Below, piece after piece: positions 8,905 through 16,552 of a stretch of DNA of 43,870 bases. The notes under the pieces are model-generated. The model made no database searches. It was given only the letters and a program-made list of their open reading frames with translations, and was not told the origin of the DNA. The translations under genes and the position numbers were made by a program. The first letter of the stretch is position 1; every line of letters starts with the position of its first letter. The DNA is taken from NCBI GenBank assembly GCA_029256485.1, contig JAQSXU010000022.1:1-43870 (forward strand), given 5' to 3'. The stretch comes from Clostridiaceae bacterium. GTDB lineage: Bacteria > Bacillota_A > Clostridia > Clostridiales > Clostridiaceae.

Positions 8905-9816
8905 ATGAATTTAAATAAATTAGAAGCTTTAGTAACAGAAGAAAGAAATCCAAACACCTTAAATATTGACAGTGTCTCTACAGAAGAAATAATGACTATG
9001 ATAAATGAAGAGGATAAAAAAGTGGCCTTTGCAGTGGAGAAAGAAAAAAGTCATATCGCAAAAGCTGTAGATTTAATTGCAGATAGGCTGAAAAATGGCG
9101 GAAGGCTAATATATGTTGGTGCAGGTACCAGCGGCAGGTTGGGAATCATAGATGCATCAGAGTGTCCTCCAACTTTCGGAGTAGACTTTGAATTGGTTCA
9201 GGGTATAATAGCAGGAGGTAATACCGCAATATTTAAGGCTGTAGAAGGAGCCGAAGATAGTTTTGAACTTGGAAAGAAGGACTTAACTAGCAGAAATATA
9301 AGCAAAGCTGATGTGGTTTGCGGCATAGCTGCATCTGGCAGAACACCATATGTAATTGGTGCAATGAATTATGGTAAGGATATAGGAGCTGCTGTTATTT
9401 GTGTTACAATGAATCCTAACAGTGAAATGGCCGGTATTGCTGACATACCAATATCTGTAGTAGTAGGTCCTGAGGCCATTATGGGTTCCACTAGAATGAA
9501 AGCTGGAACTGCACAGAAATTGGTTTTAAATATGCTCACAACTGGAACTATGGTTAAGCTTGGAAAAGTATATGGCAATTTAATGGTTGATGTTCAATCC
9601 ACTAATGAAAAATTAGTCACTAGAGCTAAGAGAATAATTATGCTGGCTACAGGAGTGGATATTACAACAGCAGAAAAATATTTAAAAGATACTGAGTATG
9701 ATGTTAAATTAAGTATATTTATGATACAGACTAAGTTAGATAAGGAAAAAGCAAAGAAAATATTAAATGATAATAATGGATATATACAGAAGGCAATAGA
9801 TAGTATTAATAAATAA
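8905..9816 (+). CDS. murQ: N-acetylmuramic acid 6-phosphate etherase
   Basis: 303 aa, ATG 8905 behind GGGAGG; an upstream in-frame start at 8836 adds 23 unlikely residues. The SIS domain carries [20 protein letters not shown] and, by alignment to E. coli MurQ, the catalytic pair Glu86 and Glu117. Length matches the family (about 298 aa). It removes the lactyl ether from MurNAc-6P to give GlcNAc-6P and D-lactate, completing the cytoplasmic steps begun by the PTS and MupG. The operon ends at the hairpin just downstream. Confidence 0.96.
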   Translation: MNLNKLEALVTEERNPNTLNIDSVSTEEIMTMINEEDKKVAFAVEKEKSHIAKAVDLIADRLKNGGRLIYVGAGTSGRLGIIDASECPPTFGVDFELVQGIIAGGNTAIFKAVEGAEDSFELGKKDLTSRNISKADVVCGIAASGRTPYVIGAMNYGKDIGAAVICVTMNPNSEMAGIADIPISVVVGPEAIMGSTRMKAGTAQKLVLNMLTTGTMVKLGKVYGNLMVDVQSTNEKLVTRAKRIIMLATGVDITTAEKYLKDTEYDVKLSIFMIQTKLDKEKAKKILNDNNGYIQKAIDSINK

Positions 9817-9821
9817 ATTTT

Positions 9822-9854
9822 GCAGGTGAACTCTAGTGTATAAGGTTCACCTGC
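9822..9854. terminator. Hairpin between convergent murQ and SagB-type gene
   Basis: GCAGGTGAAC (9822-9831) pairs with GTTCACCTGC (9845-9854). The T tract is poor on both strands, so efficiency is uncertain; position suggests shared use. Confidence 0.55.
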
Positions 9855-9863
9855 AGCTTATTA

Positions 9864-10616
9864 TTACTTAAATTTTCCAACAGGTGCTAAATATATGCAA
9901 AATTCATCCGCACCATCTAAATGAAGCAATTTATCAATTTTTTCCTGGTCATAGGCTGCTATTGCACAAGTACCCACTCCAATTGATTCAGATGCTAAAT
10001 ATAAATTTTCGCACAAATGACCGGCATCTAAGCAAATTAACTTATAAGATGCTATATTATATCTCCACTCCATTCTATAAGGAACTACTGACCAAATAAA
10101 AGTAGCCGCTCCCATAGATACAAAGTTCTGTTTAAAACAGGCATCATTTAACATTTCTTCTAAATTGTCAGGACAATCTATAAAGTATATTTTATGATCT
10201 AAAGGAAGATATCTATAAATTCCCTTTTTAAGACCTTCTACATTAAAGACTACAATATAAGTTTCAAAACAATGTCTAGCCCCAGCTGAAGGAACTGTTC
10301 TTAAGGTTGCATAACCATTTCTTACTATTTTTTTTATTCCTTGTACACTCCAAAGTAAAAAAGAAAATTCTTCTAAAGTAAGAGGAACATCACTATAGGT
10401 ACGTCTGGTCTTCCTTTTTCTTAAAGTGGTAAGAATATTCATTTGACCGCAGGTAAACATATCAGGAGGAACTAAATCTATAAGCTTTACATCCTCAGGA
10501 CACTGCTTTTGTATTGCAGGTTCAGGAATTTCTTTGTTTTGATCTGTTTCAATGGTTTCAAGATCAACAAAGACTTTAGCTTTTAAAAAGTCCCTATAAT
10601 TATTGTTGTTGTTCAT
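9864..10616 (-). CDS. SagB/ThcOx-type nitroreductase-family protein
   Basis: 250 aa. I start at ATG 10616, nine bases after AGAAGGGG; an ATG at 10625 touches that site directly. The region RKRKTRRTYSD...LTLEEFSFLLW and the later TVPSAGARH and SMGAATFIWS motifs fit FMN-binding SagB-type dehydrogenases, which oxidise azolines in peptide toxins or act as general flavin reductases. No precursor peptide or cyclodehydratase (SagC/D) gene is nearby, so a natural-product role is unsupported. It has its own extended -10 promoter. Confidence 0.8.
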   Translation of the reverse strand: MNNNNNYRDFLKAKVFVDLETIETDQNKEIPEPAIQKQCPEDVKLIDLVPPDMFTCGQMNILTTLRKRKTRRTYSDVPLTLEEFSFLLWSVQGIKKIVRNGYATLRTVPSAGARHCFETYIVVFNVEGLKKGIYRYLPLDHKIYFIDCPDNLEEMLNDACFKQNFVSMGAATFIWSVVPYRMEWRYNIASYKLICLDAGHLCENLYLASESIGVGTCAIAAYDQEKIDKLLHLDGADEFCIYLAPVGKFK

Positions 10617-10663
10617 AATATGCATCCCCTTCTAAATCATAGTATTGAACTTATTTTAATTTA

Positions 10664-10679
10664 ATTATAGCACTAAATT
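10664..10679 (-). promoter_or_regulatory. Extended -10 promoter of the SagB-type gene
   Basis: On the reverse strand AATTTAGTGCTATAAT ends in TGCTATAAT, an extended -10. No good -35 is present. The same 16 bases occur at 22400-22415, in the promoter of the tandem-repeat RNA. Confidence 0.55.
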
Positions 10680-10697
10680 TATTTGAAAATATATGTA

Positions 10698-10734
10698 AAA
10701 ATAAAATTAACCCCCAATAATTATATCAGGGGTT
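10698..10734 (-). terminator. Terminator of the DUF378 gene
   Basis: Reading the reverse strand, AACCCC pairs with GGGGTT across a 13-14-nt loop, followed by AATTTTATTTTT. The short stem is GC-rich. Confidence 0.6.
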
Positions 10735-10749
10735 TGGAAGGTTAAATGA

Positions 10750-10959
10750 CTATTTAACTTCTCTTGTTTCTCTGTCTTTTCCTAGGAAGGAAATAGCATA
10801 TAATCCAGCTATACCAACAAGAGCATATACAATTCTAGTAAATGCGGACATAGTCCCAAATAATGTAGCTACTAAATCAAACTGGAAAAAACCAATAAGG
10901 CCCCAATTTATAGCGCCTATAATAACTAATACAAGTGCGGTAATGTCTAATGCTTTCAT
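10750..10959 (-). CDS. DUF378 family small membrane protein
   Basis: 69 aa from ATG 10959, with AAGGAG 11 bases upstream; a TTG at 10980 would begin upstream of that site. Two hydrophobic helices surround the typical IIGAINWGLIGFFQFDLV segment, and the tail GKDRETREVK is charged. DUF378 proteins are widespread in Firmicutes and have no established function. It is monocistronic, with its own terminator. Confidence 0.85.
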   Translation of the reverse strand: MKALDITALVLVIIGAINWGLIGFFQFDLVATLFGTMSAFTRIVYALVGIAGLYAISFLGKDRETREVK

Positions 10960-11049
10960 TAAAATTACATCTCCTTTCAAAGATTATATTCTTAGTATTG
11001 ACATTTTTATATAAAATATAAGTAATTTGTAAAATTATTTTATAAAAAT

Positions 11050-11083
11050 ATATAAAATAAAAAAAGGAAACATATGTTTCCTT
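11050..11083 (-). terminator. Terminator of the Lrp/AsnC gene
   Basis: AAGGAAACAT/ATGTTTCCTT (11064-11083) is a perfect palindrome followed on the reverse strand by TTTTTTTATTTT. Confidence 0.8.
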
Positions 11084-11107
11084 AAGAAGATTAAGTATAA
11101 TATTAAT

Positions 11108-11572
11108 TTAAAGTTCTATATTTCTATCAATAGGCTGGAATAAAGAAATAAATGTATTAGTTCTTTGTATTCCTTCAATAGTTTGTATTTTGCTCATAAG
11201 TAAGTTCTGTAAATCGGACATGTTCCTACACAATATTTTTACAAACAATGAGTAATCCCCGGTAGTATAATGCAATTCAACTACTTCCTTAATTGCTTTC
11301 ATATTATCAAGAACATTTGTAAATGATGATGATTTATCTAAATAAATTCCTATAAAGCAGCAAATATCATATCCTAATTTAGAGTTATCAATAATAAGTT
11401 TGGTTCCTTTTATAATGCCCATATCCTCCATTTTTTTCATTCTTACATGTATTGTTCCTCCGCTGACATGGCAGTTTCTTGCAATCTCTAAATATGGTGT
11501 ACGAGAATCCTTAATTAAGATGTCCAATATTTGAAAATCAAGTTCATCTAATCCGCTTATGTTTAAATTCAT
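11108..11572 (-). CDS. Lrp/AsnC-family transcriptional regulator
   Basis: 154 aa; ATG 11572 is eight bases after AGGAG, while the GTG at 11581 overlaps that site. Residues about 5-60 are a winged helix (LDELDFQILDILIKDSRTPY, then a TIHVRMKKMEDMGIIKG recognition region), followed by the RAM ligand-binding domain (VVELHYTTGDYSLFVKI). Such proteins sense amino acids and form octamers. No amino-acid metabolism gene adjoins it, so its targets are unclear. A perfect palindrome just upstream suggests autoregulation. Confidence 0.92.
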   Translation of the reverse strand: MNLNISGLDELDFQILDILIKDSRTPYLEIARNCHVSGGTIHVRMKKMEDMGIIKGTKLIIDNSKLGYDICCFIGIYLDKSSSFTNVLDNMKAIKEVVELHYTTGDYSLFVKILCRNMSDLQNLLMSKIQTIEGIQRTNTFISLFQPIDRNIEL

Positions 11573-11597
11573 GTAAATCACTCCTAAATAAAGTATA

Positions 11598-11631
11598 GTT
11601 TAATATTGCTATTATGATAGCAATATTAAAC
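11598..11631. promoter_or_regulatory. Perfect palindrome upstream of the Lrp/AsnC gene (probable operator)
   Basis: GTTTAATATTGCTAT (11598-11612) and ATAGCAATATTAAAC (11617-11631) are exact complements around a 4-base centre. It lies just downstream of the predicted promoter and before the ribosome binding site, and it lacks a T tract in the gene's direction. Confidence 0.55.
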
Positions 11632-11646
11632 GTTTTCAACATGTAT

Positions 11647-11675
11647 ATTTTATCACGTTTATAATAAAATAGCAA
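11647..11675 (-). promoter_or_regulatory. Promoter of the Lrp/AsnC gene
   Basis: Reverse strand: TTGCTA (11675-11670), a 17-bp spacer, TAAAAT (11652-11647). Confidence 0.6.
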
Positions 11676-11815
11676 ATTTTTTGTTAAAGTAATAATAATT
11701 GAATTGCATTAAAATAAAAATTACAAAAATTGGATAATAAATAAAGTATTGATATATTTCATAAAATATATAATAATAATAAATAGATAAATTAAATTTT
11801 GAGGGGGAAATAATT

Positions 11816-12169
11816 ATGCCGACATGGTTAGAGCTTCTTTTGAGAGTAGTATTATATGCTGCAGTGTTACTTTTTGCATATAATATGCTAAGAAAATACG
11901 TACTTTACAGATTTAAACCAAATAAATGGATTATATTAGCTGTTGGTATAGCTGTGTTTTTTATACCAACCTTTGTAGCAGGATATTATAAATATAATAT
12001 GGAAGGCACAATATGGCAGCTTGTACAATCAGGAGTTTTTATTGTTTTGTTTTTGTGGTTTATGGATTTAATGGGACTTGGAGCATACAAAGATGCTAAA
12101 AAGAAAGATGATTATGTTATCAAACCAAAAGCAAAACCAAATAGAATTAAAAATTCAAATAAAAAATAA
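11816..12169 (+). CDS. Hypothetical three-helix membrane protein
   Basis: 117 aa, ATG with GAGGGGG upstream. I do not recognise the family. Three hydrophobic segments (about residues 8-25, 38-56 and 67-86) are joined by short loops with basic residues, and the C-terminal 30 residues are very lysine-rich (KKKDDYVIKPKAKP), presumably cytoplasmic. It stands alone and has its own terminator. Confidence 0.75.
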   Translation: MPTWLELLLRVVLYAAVLLFAYNMLRKYVLYRFKPNKWIILAVGIAVFFIPTFVAGYYKYNMEGTIWQLVQSGVFIVLFLWFMDLMGLGAYKDAKKKDDYVIKPKAKPNRIKNSNKK

Positions 12170-12171
12170 AA

Positions 12172-12208
12172 AATCTGCAGTGAAGCAACAATTCACTGCA
12201 GATTTTTT
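12172..12208 (+). terminator. Intrinsic terminator
   Basis: AATCTGCAGTGAA (12172-12184) pairs with TTCACTGCAGATT (12192-12204) and runs into TTTTT. Confidence 0.9.
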
Positions 12209-12253
12209 ATATATAACTGTTTTGCATTGATGTCATAACGAGATACTAACTAA

Positions 12254-12337
12254 GCTGCATTTAAAGTACATCTATATTTGCACTCCCTCCGCAGTACAAC
12301 TGCGTGACCTGCAAAAGATGTACTAAATAAATGCAGC
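12254..12337. repeat. 84-nt imperfect palindromic element (REP/MITE-like or structured RNA)
   Basis: Nested complementary blocks: GCTGCATTTA (12254-12263) with TAAATGCAGC (12328-12337); GTACATCT (12266-12273) with AGATGTAC (12316-12323); TTTGCA (12277-12282) with TGCAAA (12310-12315); CGCAGT (12290-12295) with ACTGCG (12299-12304). It is more GC-rich than its surroundings, has no T tract, and sits between two convergent genes that each already have an end signal or stop nearby. No second copy is evident in this window. Confidence 0.6.
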
Positions 12338-12347
12338 ATAGTCTTAT

Positions 12348-15300
12348 TTAAGAGCATCCAGTTGTTGATCCGCAGTCAAGACATACCATGCACGTTCCAT
12401 TTCTTATCATCCTTGTGGAGGAACAATTTGGGCAAGTACTTCCGTACACTCTTTCACCCTTAATATTGTTATCTACATCTTCAACTTTAATTGGCTGTAT
12501 ATCTTCACCTAATTGATTTCCGGAAGCTAATGATTCTTCAATTGCTACAGCTTCATTTGATTCAGGAATGGAGCTGCAGTAATTCTCGGGTTTAACCTGG
12601 CATCGGCTGTAGTCTCCTGTTTCTATATCAATAATTTTGCTTACTAAGTCTGAAATTGAAGAAACATATTTAATATAAGGATGTTTTTGTACGAAACCAT
12701 AAGGTTCATACTTTTGACCCCTTAACATTCTTGCAATGTCTTTTGGCGGAACATGATATTGCAGCATAACTGATAGTGCCTTGGAAAGAGAGTTGAGCAG
12801 TCCTGTTATGATTGTACCTTCTCTATCCGTAGTTATATAAATTTCTGAAATTTCGCCATTTTGTCTTCTATTGATTGTAGTATAAATTTTAACATCCTCA
12901 ATTTGTGCAGGATGTGTTGTACCTCTTCTAATACCAACAGGTTTTTCTCTCTCAGAATATTTGTAATTCTTTTGAAGTTCTTTTGCTTTAGCTAAAAGCT
13001 TATCATAACTTAAATCCTCAAGCTTTAAATCAATATCATTAGATAAGTTTGTATTTAGAGGCTGGCTTGCTTTTGAACCGTCTCTATATAAAGTTATTCC
13101 TTTTATACCAAGCTTCCAAGATGTTAATGCTACTTTCCTAAAATCATCAACAGTTGCTGCTTTTGGTAAATTAACGGTTTTAGAAACAGCTCCAGAAATT
13201 AGCGGGGTAATTGAAGCTACCATTAATACATGACCCATAGCTGAAATAAACCTTTCACCTGTTCCGCACTTGTTTGCTGTATCAAAAATAGGCAGGTGTT
13301 CTTCTTTTAAATGAGGTGCTCCCTCCAATTTTCCATCTAATACTTTTTCATATTCAAAGCCATTTTCTTCTACCTTTTCTTTTCTCAAAACATATTCTAA
13401 TATGTCACTTATTTCATCATCGCTGTAATTTAAATTTTTTAAAGCTAACTCCATAACTGGATTTATTATAGTCATAAATCCGCCGCCTGAAAGTTTTTTG
13501 TAAACAATATGACTGAAAAAAGGTTCAATAGATGTTGCACCGCAATCCATGGCAAATGATATGGTTCCTGTTGGAGCCATTACAGTTACCTGGGCATTTC
13601 TGTATCCAAACTTATCACCATAATTCAAAGCGTTTATCCAGCTTTTTCTCAAGGATTCACTAATTTCATTAAGACCTAATTTGCTTAACAAATTATGATC
13701 AACGGTAATAGGTTTATAATTGAGTCCTTCAAATGAATCCGAAAATGACTCTTTTATTATATTCTTAACATCCTTAGAAGTTACCCCAGCTGTTCTTGCA
13801 TGATTTCTTATAACTTTCATCATATATTTTTTATTTATTTCAAATTTCTCAAATGAGCCAATCTTCTCTGCCATTAATGCAGATACATAATATGAATGGC
13901 CTGTTAAAATACCTATTAGTGATGAAGCAAGCGCTCTTGCCTGATCTGAGTCATAAGGTAATCCCATAACCATAAAAAGGGATGACAAATTTGATATACC
14001 CAATCCGGTTGTTCTAAACATATAGGTTTTACGTGCAATATCTTGTGTTGGAAATTGACCCCAATGTATCGAGCTTTCCAATATTAATTGAACTAATCCA
14101 ATTACATGCAAATATCCTTTAGTGTCAAATGATTTTTCTCCAAAATTGTAAAACTTATAAATATTTATAGAAGCTAAGTTGCATGATGTATCATCCAAAA
14201 AAGCATATTCACCGCAGGGATTTGTAGAGTTTATTCTATTGTAATTAGAGTTGTAAACTCCATCTTCGCCCGCAGGACATGTATGCCATGCATTGAATGT
14301 ATCTATAAATTGGGGAGCAGGATCAGCACACTGCCATGCGGAAATATTAAAAGTATTCCAAATATCCCTTACTTTTACTGCTGTGCTGACTTTTTTATCT
14401 ACTCTTCCCTTTAAAGTAATTTCTTCATCTTCATTTTCATTTAAATTCTCTACTTTACTCATAAATTCATCAGAAAATCTTACGGAATTGTTGCTGTTCT
14501 GACCTGACACAGTTTCGTAAGCCTCACCGTCAAAATCTGTATTGTAGCCCATTTTTCCAAGAGCCCTTACTTTTTTTTCTTCATTTGCTTTCCAGATTAT
14601 AAAATCTTTTATTTCAGGGTGATCAACATCCAGACAAACCATTTTTGCAGCACGTCTAGTTGTACCACCTGACTTTATAGCACCTGCATTTCTATCCAGG
14701 GCTTTTAAGAAACTCATTAAACCAGAAGATACGCCACCACCTGAAAGCTTTTCTCCCTTTGCTCTGATACTTGAGAAGTTAGATCCTGTACCCGATCCCC
14801 CTTTAAACAGTTTTGTTTCAGTAACGAATTGTTCAGAAATAGAATGAGAGCCTAATAATTTATCCTCTATTGATAATATAAAACAAGCAGAAGCTTGAGT
14901 TCGTGAGTATGTATCCTTACTTTCTACAACAGTTTTTAACTTTTCGTCATAATAAAAATTTCCCTGTGGCATTCCCTTAATGTTATAACTTCGTGCTAGA
15001 CCAGTATTAAACCATTGAGGTGAGTTAGGAGCATACATTTGAGCTAATAATGCATATACCATTTCGTCATAGAAGATGGATTTTTGTTCTTCATTTTCAA
15101 TAAGTCCTTCATCCATTAGAGATGATGCCCAAAAATCCACCATCCTATGGGCAAGCATTTTCATGCTGTTTTCACAACCTAATTTATTAGGCACACCAGC
15201 TCTCCTAAAATACTTTGAAGCAATAATATCGCATGAATTTTGAGAATAATGTTCTGGAAATTCAAGACTCTTCATATCAACAAGCACTTTACCGGTCTTA

Positions 15301-15419
15301 TGGTCCTTTAAAAAAACATCTACAGTTTTCCATCTAAATAAGTCATAAACAGTTTTAGAAGTATCCTTTTCTAATTCCTTGGTAAAATATCTTACAAATA
15401 ATTTATCTAATGATTTCAT
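12348..15419 (-). CDS. nrdJ: Vitamin B12-dependent (class II) ribonucleoside-diphosphate reductase
   Basis: 1023 aa, ATG 15419 with AAGGAGG upstream. It reduces ribonucleotides to deoxyribonucleotides with adenosylcobalamin. Cys179 (ASACFIL) and Cys413 form the redox pair; Cys402 in NPCGE is the thiyl radical site, with Asn400 and Glu404 beside it. The 11-residue gap between Cys402 and Cys413 equals that in the Thermotoga enzyme. MAPTGTISF follows in the barrel. The C-terminus has a CPNC...CLDC zinc-ribbon-like motif and a final Cys that probably relays electrons. No ATP-cone is evident at the N-terminus. Control by NrdR is indicated by two boxes at its promoter. Confidence 0.96.
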   Translation of the reverse strand: MKSLDKLFVRYFTKELEKDTSKTVYDLFRWKTVDVFLKDHKTGKVLVDMKSLEFPEHYSQNSCDIIASKYFRRAGVPNKLGCENSMKMLAHRMVDFWASSLMDEGLIENEEQKSIFYDEMVYALLAQMYAPNSPQWFNTGLARSYNIKGMPQGNFYYDEKLKTVVESKDTYSRTQASACFILSIEDKLLGSHSISEQFVTETKLFKGGSGTGSNFSSIRAKGEKLSGGGVSSGLMSFLKALDRNAGAIKSGGTTRRAAKMVCLDVDHPEIKDFIIWKANEEKKVRALGKMGYNTDFDGEAYETVSGQNSNNSVRFSDEFMSKVENLNENEDEEITLKGRVDKKVSTAVKVRDIWNTFNISAWQCADPAPQFIDTFNAWHTCPAGEDGVYNSNYNRINSTNPCGEYAFLDDTSCNLASINIYKFYNFGEKSFDTKGYLHVIGLVQLILESSIHWGQFPTQDIARKTYMFRTTGLGISNLSSLFMVMGLPYDSDQARALASSLIGILTGHSYYVSALMAEKIGSFEKFEINKKYMMKVIRNHARTAGVTSKDVKNIIKESFSDSFEGLNYKPITVDHNLLSKLGLNEISESLRKSWINALNYGDKFGYRNAQVTVMAPTGTISFAMDCGATSIEPFFSHIVYKKLSGGGFMTIINPVMELALKNLNYSDDEISDILEYVLRKEKVEENGFEYEKVLDGKLEGAPHLKEEHLPIFDTANKCGTGERFISAMGHVLMVASITPLISGAVSKTVNLPKAATVDDFRKVALTSWKLGIKGITLYRDGSKASQPLNTNLSNDIDLKLEDLSYDKLLAKAKELQKNYKYSEREKPVGIRRGTTHPAQIEDVKIYTTINRRQNGEISEIYITTDREGTIITGLLNSLSKALSVMLQYHVPPKDIARMLRGQKYEPYGFVQKHPYIKYVSSISDLVSKIIDIETGDYSRCQVKPENYCSSIPESNEAVAIEESLASGNQLGEDIQPIKVEDVDNNIKGERVYGSTCPNCSSTRMIRNGTCMVCLDCGSTTGCS

Positions 15420-15486
15420 GTAGGTCCTCCTTATATTAAATAATCCTTAATAGTATTTTATTAAAATGCCTAATTAGCATGAATTA

Positions 15487-15516
15487 ATTATACTACCATA
15501 TATTGTGCTGTGTAAA
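15487..15516 (-). promoter_or_regulatory. nrdJ promoter
   Basis: Reverse strand: TTTACA (15516-15511), an 18-bp spacer, TATAAT (15492-15487). Confidence 0.7.
15493..15508. promoter_or_regulatory. NrdR box 1 (promoter spacer of nrdJ)
   Basis: CTACCATATATTGTGC has the NrdR core CNATATNTWG (15496-15505), between the -35 and -10 elements. Its partner lies 32 bp away. Confidence 0.75.
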
Positions 15517-15524
15517 TATTAAAT

Positions 15525-15540
15525 GTACAATATGTAGTAA
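15525..15540. promoter_or_regulatory. NrdR box 2 (upstream of nrdJ -35)
   Basis: GTACAATATGTAGTAA has the core CAATATGTAG (15528-15537). Centre-to-centre distance to box 1 is 32 bp, three helical turns, the usual arrangement for cooperative NrdR binding. Confidence 0.75.
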
Positions 15541-15628
15541 CAATGAGCAACTTTTACAAAAAAACTATATTTTTAATTTTCACACTGTTACTTACTAATA
15601 TACAACTATTTATTCAAAAAAATAAGTA

Positions 15629-15656
15629 TTGACTTTTATAAAATAAACATTATTAT
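15629..15656 (+). promoter_or_regulatory. Probable promoter of the Bfd-like gene
   Basis: TTGACT (15629-15634), a 16-bp spacer, TATTAT (15651-15656). Confidence 0.5.
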
Positions 15657-15698
15657 ATAATTTAGGTTAACTATTAATTCACAAATGGGAGGAAAATA

Positions 15699-15914
15699 TT
15701 GAAAATGGAACAAAATTTAAATATTGAAATATTAGATAAATTAACTAAAGTTTGTTTATGTAAGGGTATATCTAGAGCAACTATGAAAAAGGCCATACTA
15801 AATGGTGCAAGAACAGTACAAGAAGTTAGAAAGACAACTGGTGCAGGATCAGGTTCCTGTAAGGGAAGAAGATGTACTCCTAAAATAGAGGAAATATTAA
15901 ACAACTCTTTATAA
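15699..15914 (+). CDS. Small Bfd-like [2Fe-2S]-binding protein
   Basis: 71 aa from TTG 15699 (GGAGG six bases upstream); ATG 15705 is an equally possible start (12 bases). The sequence has CLCKGISRATMKKAI, then about 30 residues later GSGSCKGRRC, giving a CxC...CxxxxC set of four cysteines as in BFD-type [2Fe-2S] domains, though the second pair spacing (four residues) differs from E. coli Bfd. Bfd domains transfer electrons, for example to bacterioferritin or within nitrite reductases. No obvious redox partner lies next to it, and it has its own promoter and terminator. Confidence 0.82.
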   Translation: MKMEQNLNIEILDKLTKVCLCKGISRATMKKAILNGARTVQEVRKTTGAGSGSCKGRRCTPKIEEILNNSL

Positions 15915-15930
15915 ATTTATATAATAAATA

Positions 15931-15975
15931 AAAATAATGGCTGTTATATTTTTGTAATAGCCATTATTTTTATTG
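15931..15975 (+). terminator. Intrinsic terminator of the Bfd-like gene
   Basis: AAAATAATGGCTGTTA pairs (one wobble) with TAATAGCCATTATTTT, followed by TTATT. Confidence 0.85.
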
Positions 15976-16001
15976 TGATTTATTTCTATAAGATTTATAA
16001 T
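15973..16001 (+). promoter_or_regulatory. Promoter of the carbonic anhydrase operon
   Basis: TTGTGA (15973-15978), a 17-bp spacer, TATAAT (15996-16001), starting right at the end of the preceding terminator. Confidence 0.65.
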
Positions 16002-16037
16002 ACAAATATTGAATAAATAAATTATAGGGTGAATTTT

Positions 16038-16541
16038 ATGATTATAAATTTTAAGGACAAGAAACCTTGCATTAGCCAAGGCTGCTTTATAGCCCAAAAT
16101 GCACAAGTTATAGGAGATTTAACATTAGATGCTGACTCAAGTATATGGTTTGGGGCGGTTGTAAGAGCTGACGTGAACAAAATATTTATAGGTAAGGGCA
16201 CTAATATTCAGGATAATTCAACAATTCATGTTTATCGCAGTGGCCCAGCAGTGAAAATTGGTAATAATGTTACTATAGGGCACAACGTGACTCTTCATGG
16301 CTGCAAAATTCATGATAATTGTTTAATAGGCATGGGCTCAATTATCTTAGATGGAGCAGAAATAGGAGAAAATACAATAATAGGAGCTGGCAGTCTTGTA
16401 ACACAGAATAAGATAATACCATCAGGGGTGTTATGCATGGGGTCGCCGGCAAAAGTAATAAGAAACTTAACTGAAAGTGAAATTGCAGATAATATAGAAA
16501 ATGCTATTCACTATATACAGCTATCCAAAGAATATAAATAA
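16038..16541 (+). CDS. Gamma carbonic anhydrase family protein (left-handed beta-helix)
   Basis: 167 aa, ATG 16038 seven bases after AGGGTG; GTG 16029 overlaps that site. Hexapeptide repeats run through the protein (IGDLTLDADSSIWFGAVVRAD, IGNNVTIGHNVTLHGC, IGMGSIILDGAEIGENTIIG). Histidines in VTIGHNVTLHGC match the zinc ligands of YrdA/CaiE-type gamma anhydrases. Proteins of this group hydrate CO2 or act as acyl-CoA-linked homologues; activity varies. It is followed by an MFS gene 11 bases on and probably shares its transcript. Confidence 0.9.
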   Translation: MIINFKDKKPCISQGCFIAQNAQVIGDLTLDADSSIWFGAVVRADVNKIFIGKGTNIQDNSTIHVYRSGPAVKIGNNVTIGHNVTLHGCKIHDNCLIGMGSIILDGAEIGENTIIGAGSLVTQNKIIPSGVLCMGSPAKVIRNLTESEIADNIENAIHYIQLSKEYK

Positions 16542-16552
16542 AAGGTGTGTTA

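Noticed and set aside
9864..10616. Thiazole/oxazole-modified peptide (streptolysin S-like) cluster around the SagB-type gene
   Set aside because: No SagC/SagD homologue, precursor peptide or transporter adjoins it.
12254..12337. CRISPR repeat or simple terminator
   Set aside because: There is one palindrome without spacers or further copies, and no T tract on either side.
15674..15904. Reverse-strand ORF over the Bfd-like gene
   Set aside because: The + strand product has conserved cysteines and a ribosome binding site; the reverse one has neither.
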